From: Apricaphanius iberus
Lineage: Eukaryota > Chordata > Actinopteri > Cyprinodontiformes > Aphaniidae
Assembly (NCBI GenBank): GCA_028564705.1
Contig: JAPXFQ010002159.1
Coordinates: 62,001-126,000 of the forward strand
Length of the DNA stretch: 64,000 nucleotides
Direction: 5' to 3'
The position numbers and the translations under genes are program-made. The notes under the pieces were generated by a model. It had not been told where the DNA came from. It worked only from the letters and a program-made list of their open reading frames with translations, and did no database searches. Of the stretch, positions 1 through 10,600 are shown in pieces (position 1 is the stretch's first letter; each line of letters opens with the position of its first letter).

Positions 1-1015
1 AGCGCATTACCATGTCTTTTACTATAAACAGGCACCAAATAAAGAAATAAAAAGAGATAAGCTTACAACCTACAGGCAATCAGGCAGCCATTTTTACAAC
101 CAGTAACATGTATGAAAGCAGAGATAGCTAAGACCTAGCATACAGGCATAGCTTCCAGACTTGTTTCAAAAAGCTAACAAGCTATGGGACTAAAGTCCTC
201 AGATATGCCCACTGCCAGTTCAGTTTACAAATATCTACAATTATTTGATCATCATGCCTCAAGTTTACACAGAAGAAGGAAAGAAGGCATAAATATTTAA
301 TAAAATCAACATACCTCCAGTGAGGGAAAGTGAGTATTCTGTCATGAGACTGGATCCCAGGATCTGGATGGATCTTTCACTCTAACTCAACCATAGAGGG
401 CAGGGTATTTCATCAGTTGGAAACCTATTCAATATATTATTACTGTCCTTTTTCTTCCATTCTTATAGATTTTTCCTTTACCACCATGTAATGCAATCTT
501 TTGACAACTGTCAACTAACAGCAATGGTAATCAGCAGGGGATGATCAGTCTTTCTGCCATCTAACCAGAAGCTGGAGGGAAGGAGGTTGGGTGTGGGAGG
601 CCACATTTCAACGTGTCCATAGAGCACCATTTGGGTGAAATGATCTCTGGCTTTTGTTGAGCTGACCAATCAGACACGATTCTAGACCTAGAGCTTTGCT
701 GGGGCACAGGCCCCCAACTCCAAATACACTTATACACTTATACTTCGCACAATTTATAAATTCCTTATTAATATTTTGGGAAATTATTTTGACACTAGTA
801 GGCCATTACGTGCATTTTAGATTTTAATTTAATTATTTTGAGGCCTCATCAACACAGGTTCACACTCCCGGAAGTGAAGTTGTCAACGTCCAGCAGGCTA
901 GTGGTCATGGAATAAAGAGGTTTCCCACTCCCGCTCGTTCCATCCAGTGGCTGCAGCAGAGTAGGCTAGTAACTTTTAATAACAAAACAACTAATAACAG
1001 AAACGATTTGCAAAG
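1..1015. other. AT-rich stretch without a recognised gene
   Basis: No convincing coding sequence on either strand. The right part (about 690-900) may be the left end of the hAT element whose transposase remains follow, because it has a short GC-rich block rich in runs of C and G (about 700-715). I could not find a clean terminal repeat. The rest is ordinary AT-rich sequence. Confidence 0.4.
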
Positions 1016-2050
1016 GTGACATTTTTCAGGCATGCAAAAGAGTTAAACCCGCACTCACTCTACGTGCATTGCAGCAACCAGTCACTGGATTTGACTCTCC
1101 AAGAAGCCACGCGTGAAGTGAGTCTTGTGGCCTATACTTTGAACTTTTTTCAGAGTGTCTCATATGTGATAGAGTCATCTAGGCGAAAACAGCTCTACCA
1201 ATAATTTCTTGGCTGTGATGAGGTTGCTGTAAGCATCTTAGGTCTTTGCCCGATAAGATGGTGTACCCACGATATGTCCATTAAACGCGTCACTGCAGCT
1301 TACCCCATACTCCTGACAACACTAAGCGAGCTGAAGGATGACAAGAGTGTCAGGGGGGACAGCAGAGCAAAGATCAGTGGGGCTCTATAAACGGGCTTTA
1401 AAATGGAGAACATAATTTGGTATGTTATGCTGCCATGCCCTCTTTGTACGCTTATGGCAATTGCTTCACAGGGCTCAGAGTGCCATAGCAAGTGGACAGG
1501 GTGCACTGGAATGCATAGGTGTGCTGAAGGAGCAAACAGCCACACTCCGGGATGATGGAGTTGTGGACGAGCTGATCTGCAACGTTGAAATCTGCGCATC
1601 ACAAAACTCCCTGAAAATGCCTGACACCACCACCAGTGATCAAAAGCCCAGCTCACCTTCGTCAAACTAGCCAGCAAGAGGCAGTTGCGCATGGCGCACA
1701 AACAGGGGATTGGTGACAAAGCTTTTTTGAGGCAATCGCTGTGATGACAGCGGAGCTGAACAAAAGATTTGATCAGGCCAGTATGAAACCTGCAGCAAAC
1801 CGAGGGCAATTATCAAAGCAGCAGAGGGAAGGAGCATCAATCTCGAAGCCTTTCAGCTCCTGGAGGAGATTGACACAGATCACCTTGAACTCCAGCTCAA
1901 AATGCTCCGGACAAGCATCGCCAAGCAGCTTGCAGATGTCAAAAGAGGGGCTATGTGTGTCACAGTCCAAGATGTAGCATCATGTTTGATAAAGCTCCAG
2001 CCACAAACAAGAGCCATTTTTTTAGAAACAGAAAAACTGTTGAGTTACGT
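1016..2050 (+). pseudogene. Decayed hAT transposase (ZMYM1-like)
   Basis: Remains of a hAT-superfamily DNA transposase of the kind related to vertebrate ZMYM1-like proteins, which cut and paste DNA in the nucleus. Collinear blocks are visible. Positions 1016-1390 share one frame, broken by a TAA at 1202; they include a Tyr-Val-His-Cys block and, further on, the CP.RW-type block (about 1247-1264) and an YPILL segment. A second frame carries 1422-1670. The same second frame resumes at about 1810-2040 and ends in FLETEKLL, which resembles the start of the C-terminal dimerisation region. The usual ERSFS block is not seen, so the C-terminus is lost. At least one frameshift and several stops make it non-functional. 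The family assignment rests on block order, not on an alignment. A plausible 3' end of the element is the GC-rich block ending near 2724. Confidence 0.55.
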
Positions 2051-2238
2051 ATGTGCCTACCCATCTCCGTGGCCTTATTTACCGTTTTCTTCACATAATA
2101 GATGTGTTCAAAAATGTGTTCAAATAGTAGGACATTATTTCCTTGTGGGTTGTGTAAAAAGTTTGGAGATGGAGACAGAAAAAGTGTCATTTAGTGTGTG
2201 TGTTCTTTGTGTAATGGATGTGTTAATGTGTTTAAATG

Positions 2239-2416
2239 CACTGTAAAAACAAAAAATGAGTTTACTTAAAAACAAGTCAACACATTTCACTAGTTTTTTT
2301 GAGTAATTTCAACTTGACAGTGAAGGGTAAAGTCCAGTGGAAATTATAAAAAAAAGCTATTGAAAAGTGTTTACTTAAAAAAACAAGTCAAGGCAAAGTT
2401 GTTGTTTTTTACAGTG
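2239..2416. mobile_element. MITE with CACTGTAAAAA termini
   Basis: A 178-bp non-autonomous element. It starts CACTGTAAAAACAA and ends TTGTTTTTTACAGTG, so its ends are inverted copies of about 13 bp. The interior is AT-rich and partly self-complementary. It appears to sit inside or next to the hAT remnant. The right flank begins TA and the left flank TG, which would fit a mutated TA duplication of a Tc1/mariner-type MITE, but this is not proven. Confidence 0.6.
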
Positions 2417-2775
2417 TAGTAGGACGTTATTTCCTTTTGGTGTAAATAAAAGGATTTTAGAGCAAATAGAGTCCCGTGTGACATGTGCATGGTGTAGTGA
2501 CTCAGTTTCATGCCAGCTGTCCAAACGGTTGTAGCGTTATTTTGAAGTAGAGGGTATTACAGACCTGGCTGTGTTCATTGAATTATATATAACAATAAAG
2601 TAGTGAAAGTCAATTTATTTATTTTAAAAACTTATTCTAAATAGGCATATAGGCGCAAAGGTTTTTTTGTCCAAAGAGATTTTTTCACAGCACCCCCTGT
2701 TCAAAATTACTTCCAGCGGCCCTGCCCAATGTTGACGTTGTCTAGCTTTATTTAGGAAGTAAAGCCAAGTCATTC
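2417..2775. other. Probable tail of the hAT element
   Basis: No gene. The block ending near 2724 (CACCCCCTG then CCAGCGGCCCTG) looks like the 3' terminal region of ZMYM1-type hAT elements of fish, so the element with transposase remains at 1016-2050 may end here. This is from memory of the family and is not checked. Confidence 0.35.
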
Positions 2776-3238
2776 TCTTATGCAAATTTGCGTATTCTTA
2801 TTTTAAAGACGGAGTGAATATATAAAGCTGCAGGTGGCGATTCTTTTTTAAGAATACAATAATAATACGAATAATACTGGGGGGGAAAAAACACCTATTT
2901 GTAAACAAATTTGGATAAAGACAAAATGGTGCACTAAATTGGCATCAAATATGTGTGCACCATTAAGACAATAAGTTTTTCCATCCTTCAACTAAGCCAT
3001 AGTTTGCAGAAAAAAGAATGAAATTGTCACATTTTTAAAAGGTATTTGTCAAGATGGGGTAGTGTGTATTTTTAAGCTACTCCTTAAACACTATGCTAAA
3101 TTAGTTAGATTACTAAACTAAAACAATTGCTGTGAATTTACTGTTAAATCACAGTGGGTCTGCTGTGACACTGAGAACATGAGCCAGGAGACTACAGCCA
3201 GCAGAATGTTATTCTTTTCTGACCTTGAGTTAGCGACG
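2776..3238 (+). repeat. Dispersed repeat, copy 1 (partner at 63.3 kb)
   Basis: About 460 bp that closely resembles 63288-63722 in the same orientation. Shared landmarks in order are ATGCAAATTTGC, GAGCTGCAGGTGG-type text, AATAATACGAATAATACTGGG, GGCATCAAATATGTG, TGTCAAGATGGGGTA and ATGTTATTCTTTTCTGACC. Copy 1 has an extra piece of about 35 bp near 2900. No open frame and no clear terminal repeats. The L2-like LINE begins roughly 190 bp downstream. Family unknown. Confidence 0.7.
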
Positions 3239-3439
3239 ATATGAGCCGCCATAGTACAGAATAGTTCAGAATGTCAGGTGTTCTGAGAAAACAGCATACA
3301 GAATCACATACTTTTGGTTAATGCGCATTAGCAGCAGTAAAAAGAAAACCCAACATACTTTCCCTTTGGTGTTTAAAATCTGTTCAAATCACATTAAATT
3401 ATATCTATTTTAGGTTTAGGCATTTAAAAGAAAGCATAT

Positions 3440-3625
3440 TTGTCATTCTGTGACCTTAGGGTTAGGTGGTGTCCAGAAAACGATGTGGGCTACATTGATA
3501 ACTGGGGGGCCTTCTGGGGAAAACCTGGACTGTTACGTAGAGACGGCATCCATCCCACCGAGGACGGAGCTTCGCTTCTTTCCAGGAACATTGATAGGGT
3601 TATCTCTAGTTCCCCAAAGCCGTGA
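3440..3625 (+). pseudogene. C-terminal end of LINE ORF1 (esterase-type)
   Basis: About 61 codons ending at a TGA. The segment contains [11 protein letters not shown] and [12 protein letters not shown], which resemble the last block of the SGNH-type esterase domain of CR1/L2 ORF1 proteins; in that fold the final Asp-x-x-His supplies part of the catalytic triad, and here it reads DGIH. The N-terminal blocks (GDS and others) are missing because the element is truncated. It overlaps the start of the ORF2 open frame in a different phase. It probably reads from upstream with no start of its own in this copy. Confidence 0.6.
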
Positions 3626-6600
3626 CAACCCAGAGTCCAGCTCAGGGAACCCAGAGTCGGAGCTCAGGGAAACCAGAGTCCAGATCAGGGAACCCAGAGT
3701 CCAGGTCAAGGAACAGGGACTGCCACCCACCCACTACCCTATAGAGATAGTTTCCCGTCCACTACCCAAAACTAATGAATTAAAAGTTAATGCTACTAGA
3801 GCAAAGTATAAAAATCTCATAAAGATAAATAAAACTCGGACTGAACATAAAAAAAAATCAATTAAATGTGGTTTACTAAACATAAGATCTCTCCCCTCAA
3901 AAACACTCTTAGTAAATGACTTAATTTGTGAAAATAATATTGATTTGTTTTGTCTTGCAGAGACATGGTTGCAGGAAGAGGACCATGTCACAATAAATGA
4001 GTCAACTCCCCCTAGCTACTTAAACTTTAGTGTCCCTCGAAGTACTGGTCGAGGAGGTGGAGTAGCAACTATCTTTCACTCCGATTTACTAATTAATCTC
4101 CAAAAAAATAATAGTTACAGTTCCTTTGAGCATCTAGTTTTTAGCCTTCCTCATTCACATAACAAAGCAGTAAAGCCACTTTTGTTTGTGGTCTTATATC
4201 GTCCACCAGGACCTTATTCTCAATTTTTAGATCAGATTTCAGATTTTCTATCTGACTTAGTTTTAAACACTGATAAAGTCATTATAGTCGGAGACTTCAA
4301 TATTCATGTTGATAATGAAAGTGATAGTCTAAATACAGCTTTTAATACTATCCTAGACTCAATAGGCTTTACTCAAAATGTGCAGGGACCAACACATTCT
4401 TGTCACCACACTTTAGATCTTGTGCTGACTTATGGCATTGACTGTGAAGAAATAACAGTCTTTCCACATAACCCTATCCTGTCTGATCATTTCCTTATCA
4501 CTTTTAAACTTACTCTAATGGATCATATCAAACCTGAAAGAAAACTTCATTATACCAGAACGTTATCAGACAACGCTGTAGCAAATTTTAAAGAAGCTCT
4601 TCCAACTTTAATTTCCTCAGTTTATAAATGCAGAACAGAAAACAGTGATTTAACTCGTGACCCCTCACAACTTGACATTTTAGTTCATAGCGTTAATTCC
4701 TCCCTGCGTCGGGCAATAGACAAAGTTGCCCCCTTGAAAAGGAAGGTGGCTAGCCATAGAAGATTAACTCCCTGGTTTAATTTAGAGCTACGTACCCTAA
4801 AGCAGAATGTTAGAAAACTAGAGAGAAAATGGCGCTCCACGCATTTACATGATTCCTTTTTAATATGGAAAAATAGTTTATTGCTATATAAAAAGAGCCT
4901 TCACACAGCTAGAACAGCATATTATTCATCTTTAATCGAGGAGAATAAAAATAATCCTAGGTTTCTTTTTAATACAGTTGCCAAACTCACACAGGATCAT
5001 AGCTCTATCGAGCCAACCATTCCCCAAGCTCTAAGCAGTGACGACTTCATGCAATTCTTTATAAATAAAATAGACTCCATAAAGAATAAGATAATTGGGA
5101 ACCTTCCCAATATGCTTGCTTCCTCCTTAGTTAATGAGGCAGCCTCAAAAATGGTGGAACCTAATATATGCTTAAACTGCTTTAATGCAGCCGAACTTTG
5201 TGATGTACTAAAATTATTAGCTTCATCTAAACCTTCAACTTGCGTTTTAGACCCAATCCCAACTAAACTCTTAAAAGAAGTTTTCCCTCTGATCGCTGCT
5301 CCAATTTTAAATATAATGAATCTATCCTTAGTCAATGGATATGTACCACAGGAGTTTAAGATTGCTGTAATTAAACCTCTACTTAAGAAACCCTCTCTTG
5401 ATCAAAACGACTTAATTAACTATAGACCGATATCTAATCTTCCCTTCTTATCTAAAATTCTTGAGAAAATAGTTGCACACCAGATATGTGAGCATTTAAA
5501 CAATAATGAGCTGTTTGAGAAGTTTCAGTCAGGCTTTAGAGCTCATCACAGCACTGAAACAGCTCTGGTGAAGGTTACTAATGATATTCTCATAGCCTCA
5601 GACAATGGACTGGTGACCATTCTGGTCCTGTTAGATCTCAGTGCTGCCTTTGACACTGTTGATCACAATATTCTCATAGAAAGGCTTCAACGTGTCGGTA
5701 TAATAGGAACAGCACTAGGTTGGTTTAAATCTTATTTGTCTAACAGATTTCAGTTTGTTCAAGTAAATGATAAACCCTCCTCAACCTCAAAAGTTACTTG
5801 CGGAGTACCACAGGGTTCAGTGCTTGGGCCGATTCTTTTTACTATATATATGCTTCCTATTGGTAAAATAATTAGGCAGCATGGGATAAATTTCCATAGT
5901 TACGCAGATGATACACAGCTATATCTATCCATAAATCCTGATGAATCCAATCAGTTAGGTAGACTACAGGCATGTCTGGAAGACATAAAAACTTGGATGA
6001 CTCTAAACTTCTTGCTTCTAAATTCTGATAAAACAGAAGTTGTCGTCTTTGGACCAGAAGCTCTGAAAAAGAAACTACTTAGTCAGCCCCTTCACCTGGA
6101 CGGCATTAAATTAGCCTCCAGTAATAAAGCAAAAAACCTCGGTGTCATTTTTGACCAAGATATGTCATTTAGATCTCACATTAAAGAAGTCTGTAGGATT
6201 TCCTTTTTTCACCTTAGGAATATTACAAAAATTAGAACCATCCTGTCCAGGAGTGATGCTGAAAAACTAGTCCATGCCTTTGTTACTTCAAGGCTGGATT
6301 ACTGTAACTGTCTATTATCAGGTAGTCCACAGAATACAATTAAAAGTCTTCAGTTAGTTCAAAATGCTGCTGCTAGGATTCTGATGAATATTAAAAGAAG
6401 AGATCACATTTCCCCTGTTTTAGCTTCTCTTCACTGGCTCCCAGTAAAATCTAGAATAGAATTCAAGATCCTCCTTCTGACATATAAAGCCCTTAATAAT
6501 CTAGCTCCATCATACATAAGAGACCTGATTGTTCCATATGTTCCTAACAGAGACCTTCGCTCTCAGACTGCAGGTTTACTGGTAGTTCCTAGGATTTCTA

Positions 6601-6743
6601 AAAGTAGAATGGGTGGCAGATCTTTCAGCTATCAGGCTCCCCTCCTATGGAACCGGCTCCCAGGGTTGGTTCGTGAAGCAGACAATTTGTCTATCTTTAA
6701 AACTAGGCTAAAAACTTTCCTCTTTGACAAAGCTTACAGTTAG
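3483..6743 (+). CDS. LINE ORF2: endonuclease and reverse transcriptase
   Basis: An uninterrupted frame of about 1086 codons from the first ATG (the frame is open from 3450). The true start is unclear because the first 380 bases overlap ORF1 and show no domain. The APE-type endonuclease, which nicks the target DNA, begins near 3861 with LLNIRSL, followed by LAETWL (catalytic Glu), YRPPG, GDFNIH and SDHFLI (to about 4500). The reverse transcriptase runs from about 5230 to 6000: [55 protein letters not shown] and the catalytic YADD at 5901-5912. The C-terminal region (6160-6730) has the SRLDYCN and LHWLPV blocks typical of fish L2. The protein would carry out target-primed reverse transcription of its own RNA. 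No stop or frameshift is seen, so this copy may be young or purged recently. Active mobility is unlikely because ORF1 is truncated. Confidence 0.9.
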   Translation: MWATLITGGPSGENLDCYVETASIPPRTELRFFPGTLIGLSLVPQSRDNPESSSGNPESELRETRVQIREPRVQVKEQGLPPTHYPIEIVSRPLPKTNELKVNATRAKYKNLIKINKTRTEHKKKSIKCGLLNIRSLPSKTLLVNDLICENNIDLFCLAETWLQEEDHVTINESTPPSYLNFSVPRSTGRGGGVATIFHSDLLINLQKNNSYSSFEHLVFSLPHSHNKAVKPLLFVVLYRPPGPYSQFLDQISDFLSDLVLNTDKVIIVGDFNIHVDNESDSLNTAFNTILDSIGFTQNVQGPTHSCHHTLDLVLTYGIDCEEITVFPHNPILSDHFLITFKLTLMDHIKPERKLHYTRTLSDNAVANFKEALPTLISSVYKCRTENSDLTRDPSQLDILVHSVNSSLRRAIDKVAPLKRKVASHRRLTPWFNLELRTLKQNVRKLERKWRSTHLHDSFLIWKNSLLLYKKSLHTARTAYYSSLIEENKNNPRFLFNTVAKLTQDHSSIEPTIPQALSSDDFMQFFINKIDSIKNKIIGNLPNMLASSLVNEAASKMVEPNICLNCFNAAELCDVLKLLASSKPSTCVLDPIPTKLLKEVFPLIAAPILNIMNLSLVNGYVPQEFKIAVIKPLLKKPSLDQNDLINYRPISNLPFLSKILEKIVAHQICEHLNNNELFEKFQSGFRAHHSTETALVKVTNDILIASDNGLVTILVLLDLSAAFDTVDHNILIERLQRVGIIGTALGWFKSYLSNRFQFVQVNDKPSSTSKVTCGVPQGSVLGPILFTIYMLPIGKIIRQHGINFHSYADDTQLYLSINPDESNQLGRLQACLEDIKTWMTLNFLLLNSDKTEVVVFGPEALKKKLLSQPLHLDGIKLASSNKAKNLGVIFDQDMSFRSHIKEVCRISFFHLRNITKIRTILSRSDAEKLVHAFVTSRLDYCNCLLSGSPQNTIKSLQLVQNAAARILMNIKRRDHISPVLASLHWLPVKSRIEFKILLLTYKALNNLAPSYIRDLIVPYVPNRDLRSQTAGLLVVPRISKSRMGGRSFSYQAPLLWNRLPGLVREADNLSIFKTRLKTFLFDKAYS

Positions 6744-6892
6744 AGATATGTTTATAGGTAGTTAGAGTCAGGTCAGACAGGTAGATAGGAAGAGACAGGT
6801 TAATGTTAGTAGTCAGGCAGAGTGTCAAAAGTTAGGAAGAGATAGGAAGAGGTAGAGTAGCTAGGTAGAGATAGATTAATGTAAGCCAGGTA

Positions 6893-7287
6893 AAGATCCG
6901 GAGCCGGTCGCGGCTTACCGCCGCGGAAGAAATGCGCCCCACGGGGGCCAGCCAGCGCCGGAGAGAGGTCCCTCAAGGGGATCCTCCCGCACAGTGCGGC
7001 CGCCCATTACCTGCCGGGTTGAATCCCCCGGGCAGACTGTGCGGACCCCACCCGTTTATCTCTTAAACGTTTCTCGCCCTCTTCAACTCTGTCCTCTCAG
7101 TTCTGTCAATTTTTCCTTAAGATAGTTGTCGACTATCGGTCTCGTGCCGGTATTTAGCCTTAGATGGAGTTTACCACCCACTTTGGGCTGCATTCTCAAA
7201 CAACCCGACTCCGAGAAGACCCCGGCATGACGGGGGCCGTTACCGGCCCTACACCGTCCACGGGCTGAGCCTCGATCAGGAGGACTC
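6893..7287 (-). pseudogene. 28S rRNA fragment (5' part, D1-D2 region), antisense
   Basis: On the minus strand this reads as the 5' third of eukaryotic 28S rRNA: TGATCGAGGC, CAGCCCGTGGACGGTGT, GGTGGTAAACTCCATCTAAG, GCTAAATACCGGCACGAGAC, then AAACGGGTGGGGTCCGC, GGATTCAACCCGGC and, at its end, GCGCTGGCTGGCCCCCG and CGCGACCGGCTCCGGATC. It has substitutions and small gaps compared with functional 28S (for example around 7100-7130), so it is a pseudogene. It lies inside the 3' UTR of the L2-like LINE, with LINE-type purine-rich sequence on both sides. AGCCAGGT occurs on both sides (6884-6891 and 7303-7310), which may be a duplication or chance. Confidence 0.85.
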
Positions 7288-7858
7288 AGACAGAGTGTTG
7301 GTAGCCAGGTCTCCTAGTAGCTTGGAGACAGGTTAATGTTAGTAGCTATGCTGCTTTAGGCTAGGCTGTTGGAGGACATTATTAGGGTCTGTTCCTACTT
7401 TCTCTCCTACTTCTCCCCAACTGCATGATGTGCTGTCAATTCAAGCACTAACCTGTTTTCTATTATAGTAGGTGCTCCGGATTAGCCCTGCTTGACGACC
7501 CTGACTAAGATGGCATTGCAGTGACGGAAAATTCTCCACGTCCTGCAACAAACTTCTGCATCAGTTCTATTGCTCTTTCTGTGTCTCTGTTATGTATTCT
7601 CCAAGCCACAGACGGTGGCGGCAGATAACCGCTTGTGCTGAGCCTGGTTCTGCCGGAGGTTTCTTCCTGTTAAGTTTCCTTCCCACTGTCGCTGCATGCT
7701 TGCTCAGTATGAGGGATTGCTGAGAATTCCACGACGCAATCTTCTGTGGTTCTGTAATTTCTACACTAAACATTGTATTGTAATAACTCTTTTTGTAAAG
7801 TGCCTTGAGATGACATCTGTTGTGAAATGGCGCTATATAAATAAACTGAATTGAATTG

Positions 7859-8204
7859 ACATAAAACTTTTGCGTTGGTTAAAATTGGTTCGATAACTTG
7901 AGCTACGGTATGCTATTCTGACAAAGTACACTGGTTTGTCAGAACACGGAGGAAACCACACCTTCTTTCTTACTCAGAAGCAAGCGTTGCAAGCTTCAAT
8001 ATACATGTGTCAAACTACATGCGTTGGGTGTGTTGCTTGGTACAGACAAACTGTGCGGTCTGATTAGACAAACGTAAGCGGCCAATCAGGGCATGTTTTG
8101 ACTTTGTTGTATTTTCTTGAATTGTATTTTCTTGATTATTTTCTTATTGTAACTGCTCATTTGTATTCTAATCATCAAACTGATGTATACTGTGAACAAG
8201 TCTT
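7859..8204. other. Intergenic, no recognised feature
   Basis: No open frame of interest. The sequence is AT-rich and lies between the L2 tail and the next LINE tail. The right part (from about 8040) may belong to the LINE whose 3' end follows. Confidence 0.4.
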
Positions 8205-8272
8205 AATCATGTAAAGCACCTTGAATTGCCTTGTGTTGAAAGTGTGCTATACAAATAAAATTGCCTTGCCTT
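8205..8272 (+). mobile_element. 3' tail of a second LINE family
   Basis: AAAGCACCTTGAATTGCCTT, a TGCTATACAAATAAA core and a terminal ATTGCCTTGCC repeat have the form of an L2/CR1-type LINE tail, but the terminal repeat differs from the ACTGAATTGAATTG type of the neighbouring element. Only the last 70 bases are recognisable, so it is a heavily 5'-truncated or decayed insertion. Confidence 0.55.
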
Positions 8273-9301
8273 AAGAAGACATGATGCGCAGTGACTGTAA
8301 ATATCATGCTTTAACTCTAATTTTGTATTCAGACTGCAGGTTTTGTCAGCGTCAGCAACGTAAAGATTACATCTTAAATCTATGGTGGAGGCCGTTGGAG
8401 AAGCTTTGTGAGCTTTGACTCCGTCAACTTTTCAAGCTTTTCCTGCGTTTCAAACTTCAAAGCTCATAATGCTAGCAACGCAGAAGTTCAGCTAGTTGAA
8501 CTTTTGACGGTCCGAAAGCTGTTGACGCAGCACATCACCCAATCAGAGAGACTCACTGTAGTGACGTTGCCAGACGTCGATGCTGCCTAGCCAACCACGT
8601 TCTGCGAGTGTTTCAAACATACAGCAGAGAAAAGCCCGCCGACGAGCTTTGCAAATTATCACCTATAGGCTAATCTGACTATGTGTAGATTATAGGCTAC
8701 ATTACAGGAAAATTATCACCTATACTCTACATATGCAAATGCAACAATCGTATTAAAGTTTGCCATTAAATGACAGATCAAATCATAGCACTGGCTGTTA
8801 CCAACATAAATGTTAATGTTACCGTTAATGTGGACAATTATCATACCTCCCTCGTCTTCCACATCTCTCCTCTCTGTTCCTCTCTCTCTGCCTCTGTTAA
8901 GGAAGAATTTTCTGATGTCCATCTCTGAATAGTTTATCAGAAGGCTATGTTTTGTTTTCCGGTAGGACAGCTTCACAAACAAACTGTTTAAAAAAAAAAT
9001 CTCCATCCACACATAAACTGATAAAAGCATTTGTAGCACATTCATAGACGTGGCAAACCTGTAGGGGGAAGTAGTTCTCCCAAATCCTATCAACTCACAG
9101 TAACTGTCTATCCTCTATATTCAGCAGCAGCAGTCGTACAGCTTGTAAAAGCAAACAAACAAAAAGCGCTTTAACAATGGATGATGCCAACACAGCTCTG
9201 AGGGCATAAATTATTTTCTTGAGAGTAAACACAGGCCACACAAGTGATGTTGGAGCATTTTTGTCATGGAAAGTTACATTACGGCTCTTAAAACTCAATT
9301 T
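8273..9301. other. No gene seen
   Basis: I find nothing that reads as a gene. Two phrases recur within 8658-8730 (AAATTATCACCTATA and a TAGGCTACATTACAGG-like text), suggesting a small palindromic insertion. The rest is unassigned. Confidence 0.3.
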
Positions 9302-9480
9302 TCAACCATCCACACGCTGATACTGAAAACGGAGAAAACACAAATCTCCAGCTGCCCGGAGTTTTTAAAAACATTCGTTTTTTGTGCCGAAAATCTCTGG
9401 TTACGTGTGGATGACAGGCCAAACCCGTAGAAAAATAGCTTTGTGAAAATACCCGGCTACGTGTGGACAGGCCCTTACTA
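9302..9480. mobile_element. MITE remnant, GTCCACACGTAGCCGGGTA family
   Basis: The right end, read on the minus strand, begins AAGGGCCTGTCCACACGTAG then CCGGGTATTTTC. A similar text (AAGGCCACGTCCACAC, AAGCCGGGTAA) appears at 62494-62530 inside another element. A CCATCCACACG-like phrase marks the left side, and an internal copy (TTACGTGTGGATGACAGG) lies at 9400-9419. No coding sequence. Exact borders are not certain. Confidence 0.4.
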
Positions 9481-9699
9481 TGTGCTCAAAGTAATGTGAC
9501 GAGCTGTAGCGGTTTCCACATACTGTATGTGTCTCTGTGTAGGAAACACTCGGAAGAATCACGTGAACAATTTTCATTTATTGTTGCGTTCAATCTTACC
9601 CAGCTACAGAGGTGCCATTTCCTGATTGGCTATTGTGGCCCCTTTCTTTTTTCCTTGTTTTTTTTATTTTTATTGGCTGTTAAGTGACAGGCTCGAGTC

Positions 9700-9836
9700 A
9701 TGACCAAAGCAGGCAAAGAGCTGCACTCATGAATGCCTTTTCCAGCGAGAGCAGCGCTATAATTTTACTGGGGCACTGAAGACTTTCACTAAGGCACGTG
9801 CCCCAGTAAATAAGGTCTAGTAACACCCCTGCACAG
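9700..9836. mobile_element. hAT-like terminal fragment with a hairpin
   Basis: Read from the right, the sequence starts CAGGGGTGTTACTAGACC, a hAT-type terminus, and then contains the inverted pair GTGCCCCAGTAAA (9798-9810) and TTTACTGGGGCAC (9764-9776), a perfect 13-bp stem with a 21-base spacer. No opposite end was found, so only one end of the element survives or the rest has diverged. Confidence 0.4.
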
Positions 9837-10485
9837 ACATAAAATCTCCGTAGTTGGGGAGTTAAAAAAAAATTGGGCTTTAAGCCGTCTGTCATTATGT
9901 AGATGACAGAGAGCCTTTGTGTCCAGGCATAATAGTGTTGTATCTATCCGTTTCGATGTAGACAGAGATGTATAAACTAGACTTAATGCAAATAACGTGA
10001 ATCAGAAAAGAACAATTCGTTGTTGGCCAGCTTCGCAAATCTACAACAGTATAAAAATGCTTCCATTTCAATTAATCCTAACTACTCAGATATGTGTTAA
10101 AATGAAAACATTATGCCAGCTATTGTCAATTTTGGTACATTATTTCAGTCACACAATTCAGTCACACAGACACAACTAATTCTAAAAAACAATGACTGAA
10201 AAGGGTTTTGCCTGAAGTGAAATGCTTATCTATAATTCCTAACATAACACACCCCAGTAACTGTATTTGAATTTAGTATAAATAGTTTCAGACTTCACTT
10301 CCTACAGTAGGAGGAGGTTTGAATATTGGATGAGGTTTTTTCCAAGATTGCACGCTTTAGAGGCAATCTTGGAGGCTTACCAAAATGATGCATTTTTATG
10401 TTAACTCCTATCTCTGTTTATTTGACAGTGTTCTGTTTTATCTTTTAATGAAATAAAACGAAAAAACAGATTAGGGTTCGTGATC

Positions 10486-10573
10486 CATTTTTTCGTTTGA
10501 AACAAAAAAAAGAAAAGGAAAAAAGAAAATGAGAGTGTTGTTGTTTTTTCATGTTTTGTTTCAAACGAGAAAA
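10486..10573. repeat. Inverted repeat around an A-rich core
   Basis: TTTTTTCGTTTGAAAC on the left and GTTTCAAACGAGAAAA on the right pair over about 15 bases with one mismatch, around a purine-rich spacer. It is probably a tiny fold-back element and lies just upstream of a candidate exon. Confidence 0.5.
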
Positions 10574-10600
10574 CCAACTGCATGGACTGAATGTACACAG

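Larger units (their letters stand above)
3430..7858 (+). mobile_element. L2-like LINE (Jockey superfamily), 5'-truncated
   Basis: A non-LTR retrotransposon that keeps the end of ORF1, all of ORF2 and a 3' UTR. The 3' end has the L2-type tail: AAAGTGCCTTGAGATGACAT, then a GCGCTATATAAATAAA stretch, then a short repeated ACTGAATTGAATTG terminus instead of poly(A). Partial tails of the same family occur at 12791-12946 and 29322-29693 (same strand), so the family is repeated here. The 5' end is cut inside ORF1, the usual result of incomplete reverse transcription. The 3' UTR is unusual in holding a 28S rRNA fragment in antisense (6893-7287). Confidence 0.85.

Noticed and set aside
1300..1809. A 169-codon minus-strand frame.
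   Set aside because: It overlaps the plus-strand hAT transposase blocks and has a Cys/His-rich but structureless composition.
3533..3991. Minus-strand open frames inside the LINE.
   Set aside because: They lie opposite the well-supported LINE ORF2 and have no domain.
10342..10372. A 10-bp hairpin (CCAAGATTGC with GCAATCTTGG).
   Set aside because: It is perfect but short; such stems are expected by chance in a window of this size.
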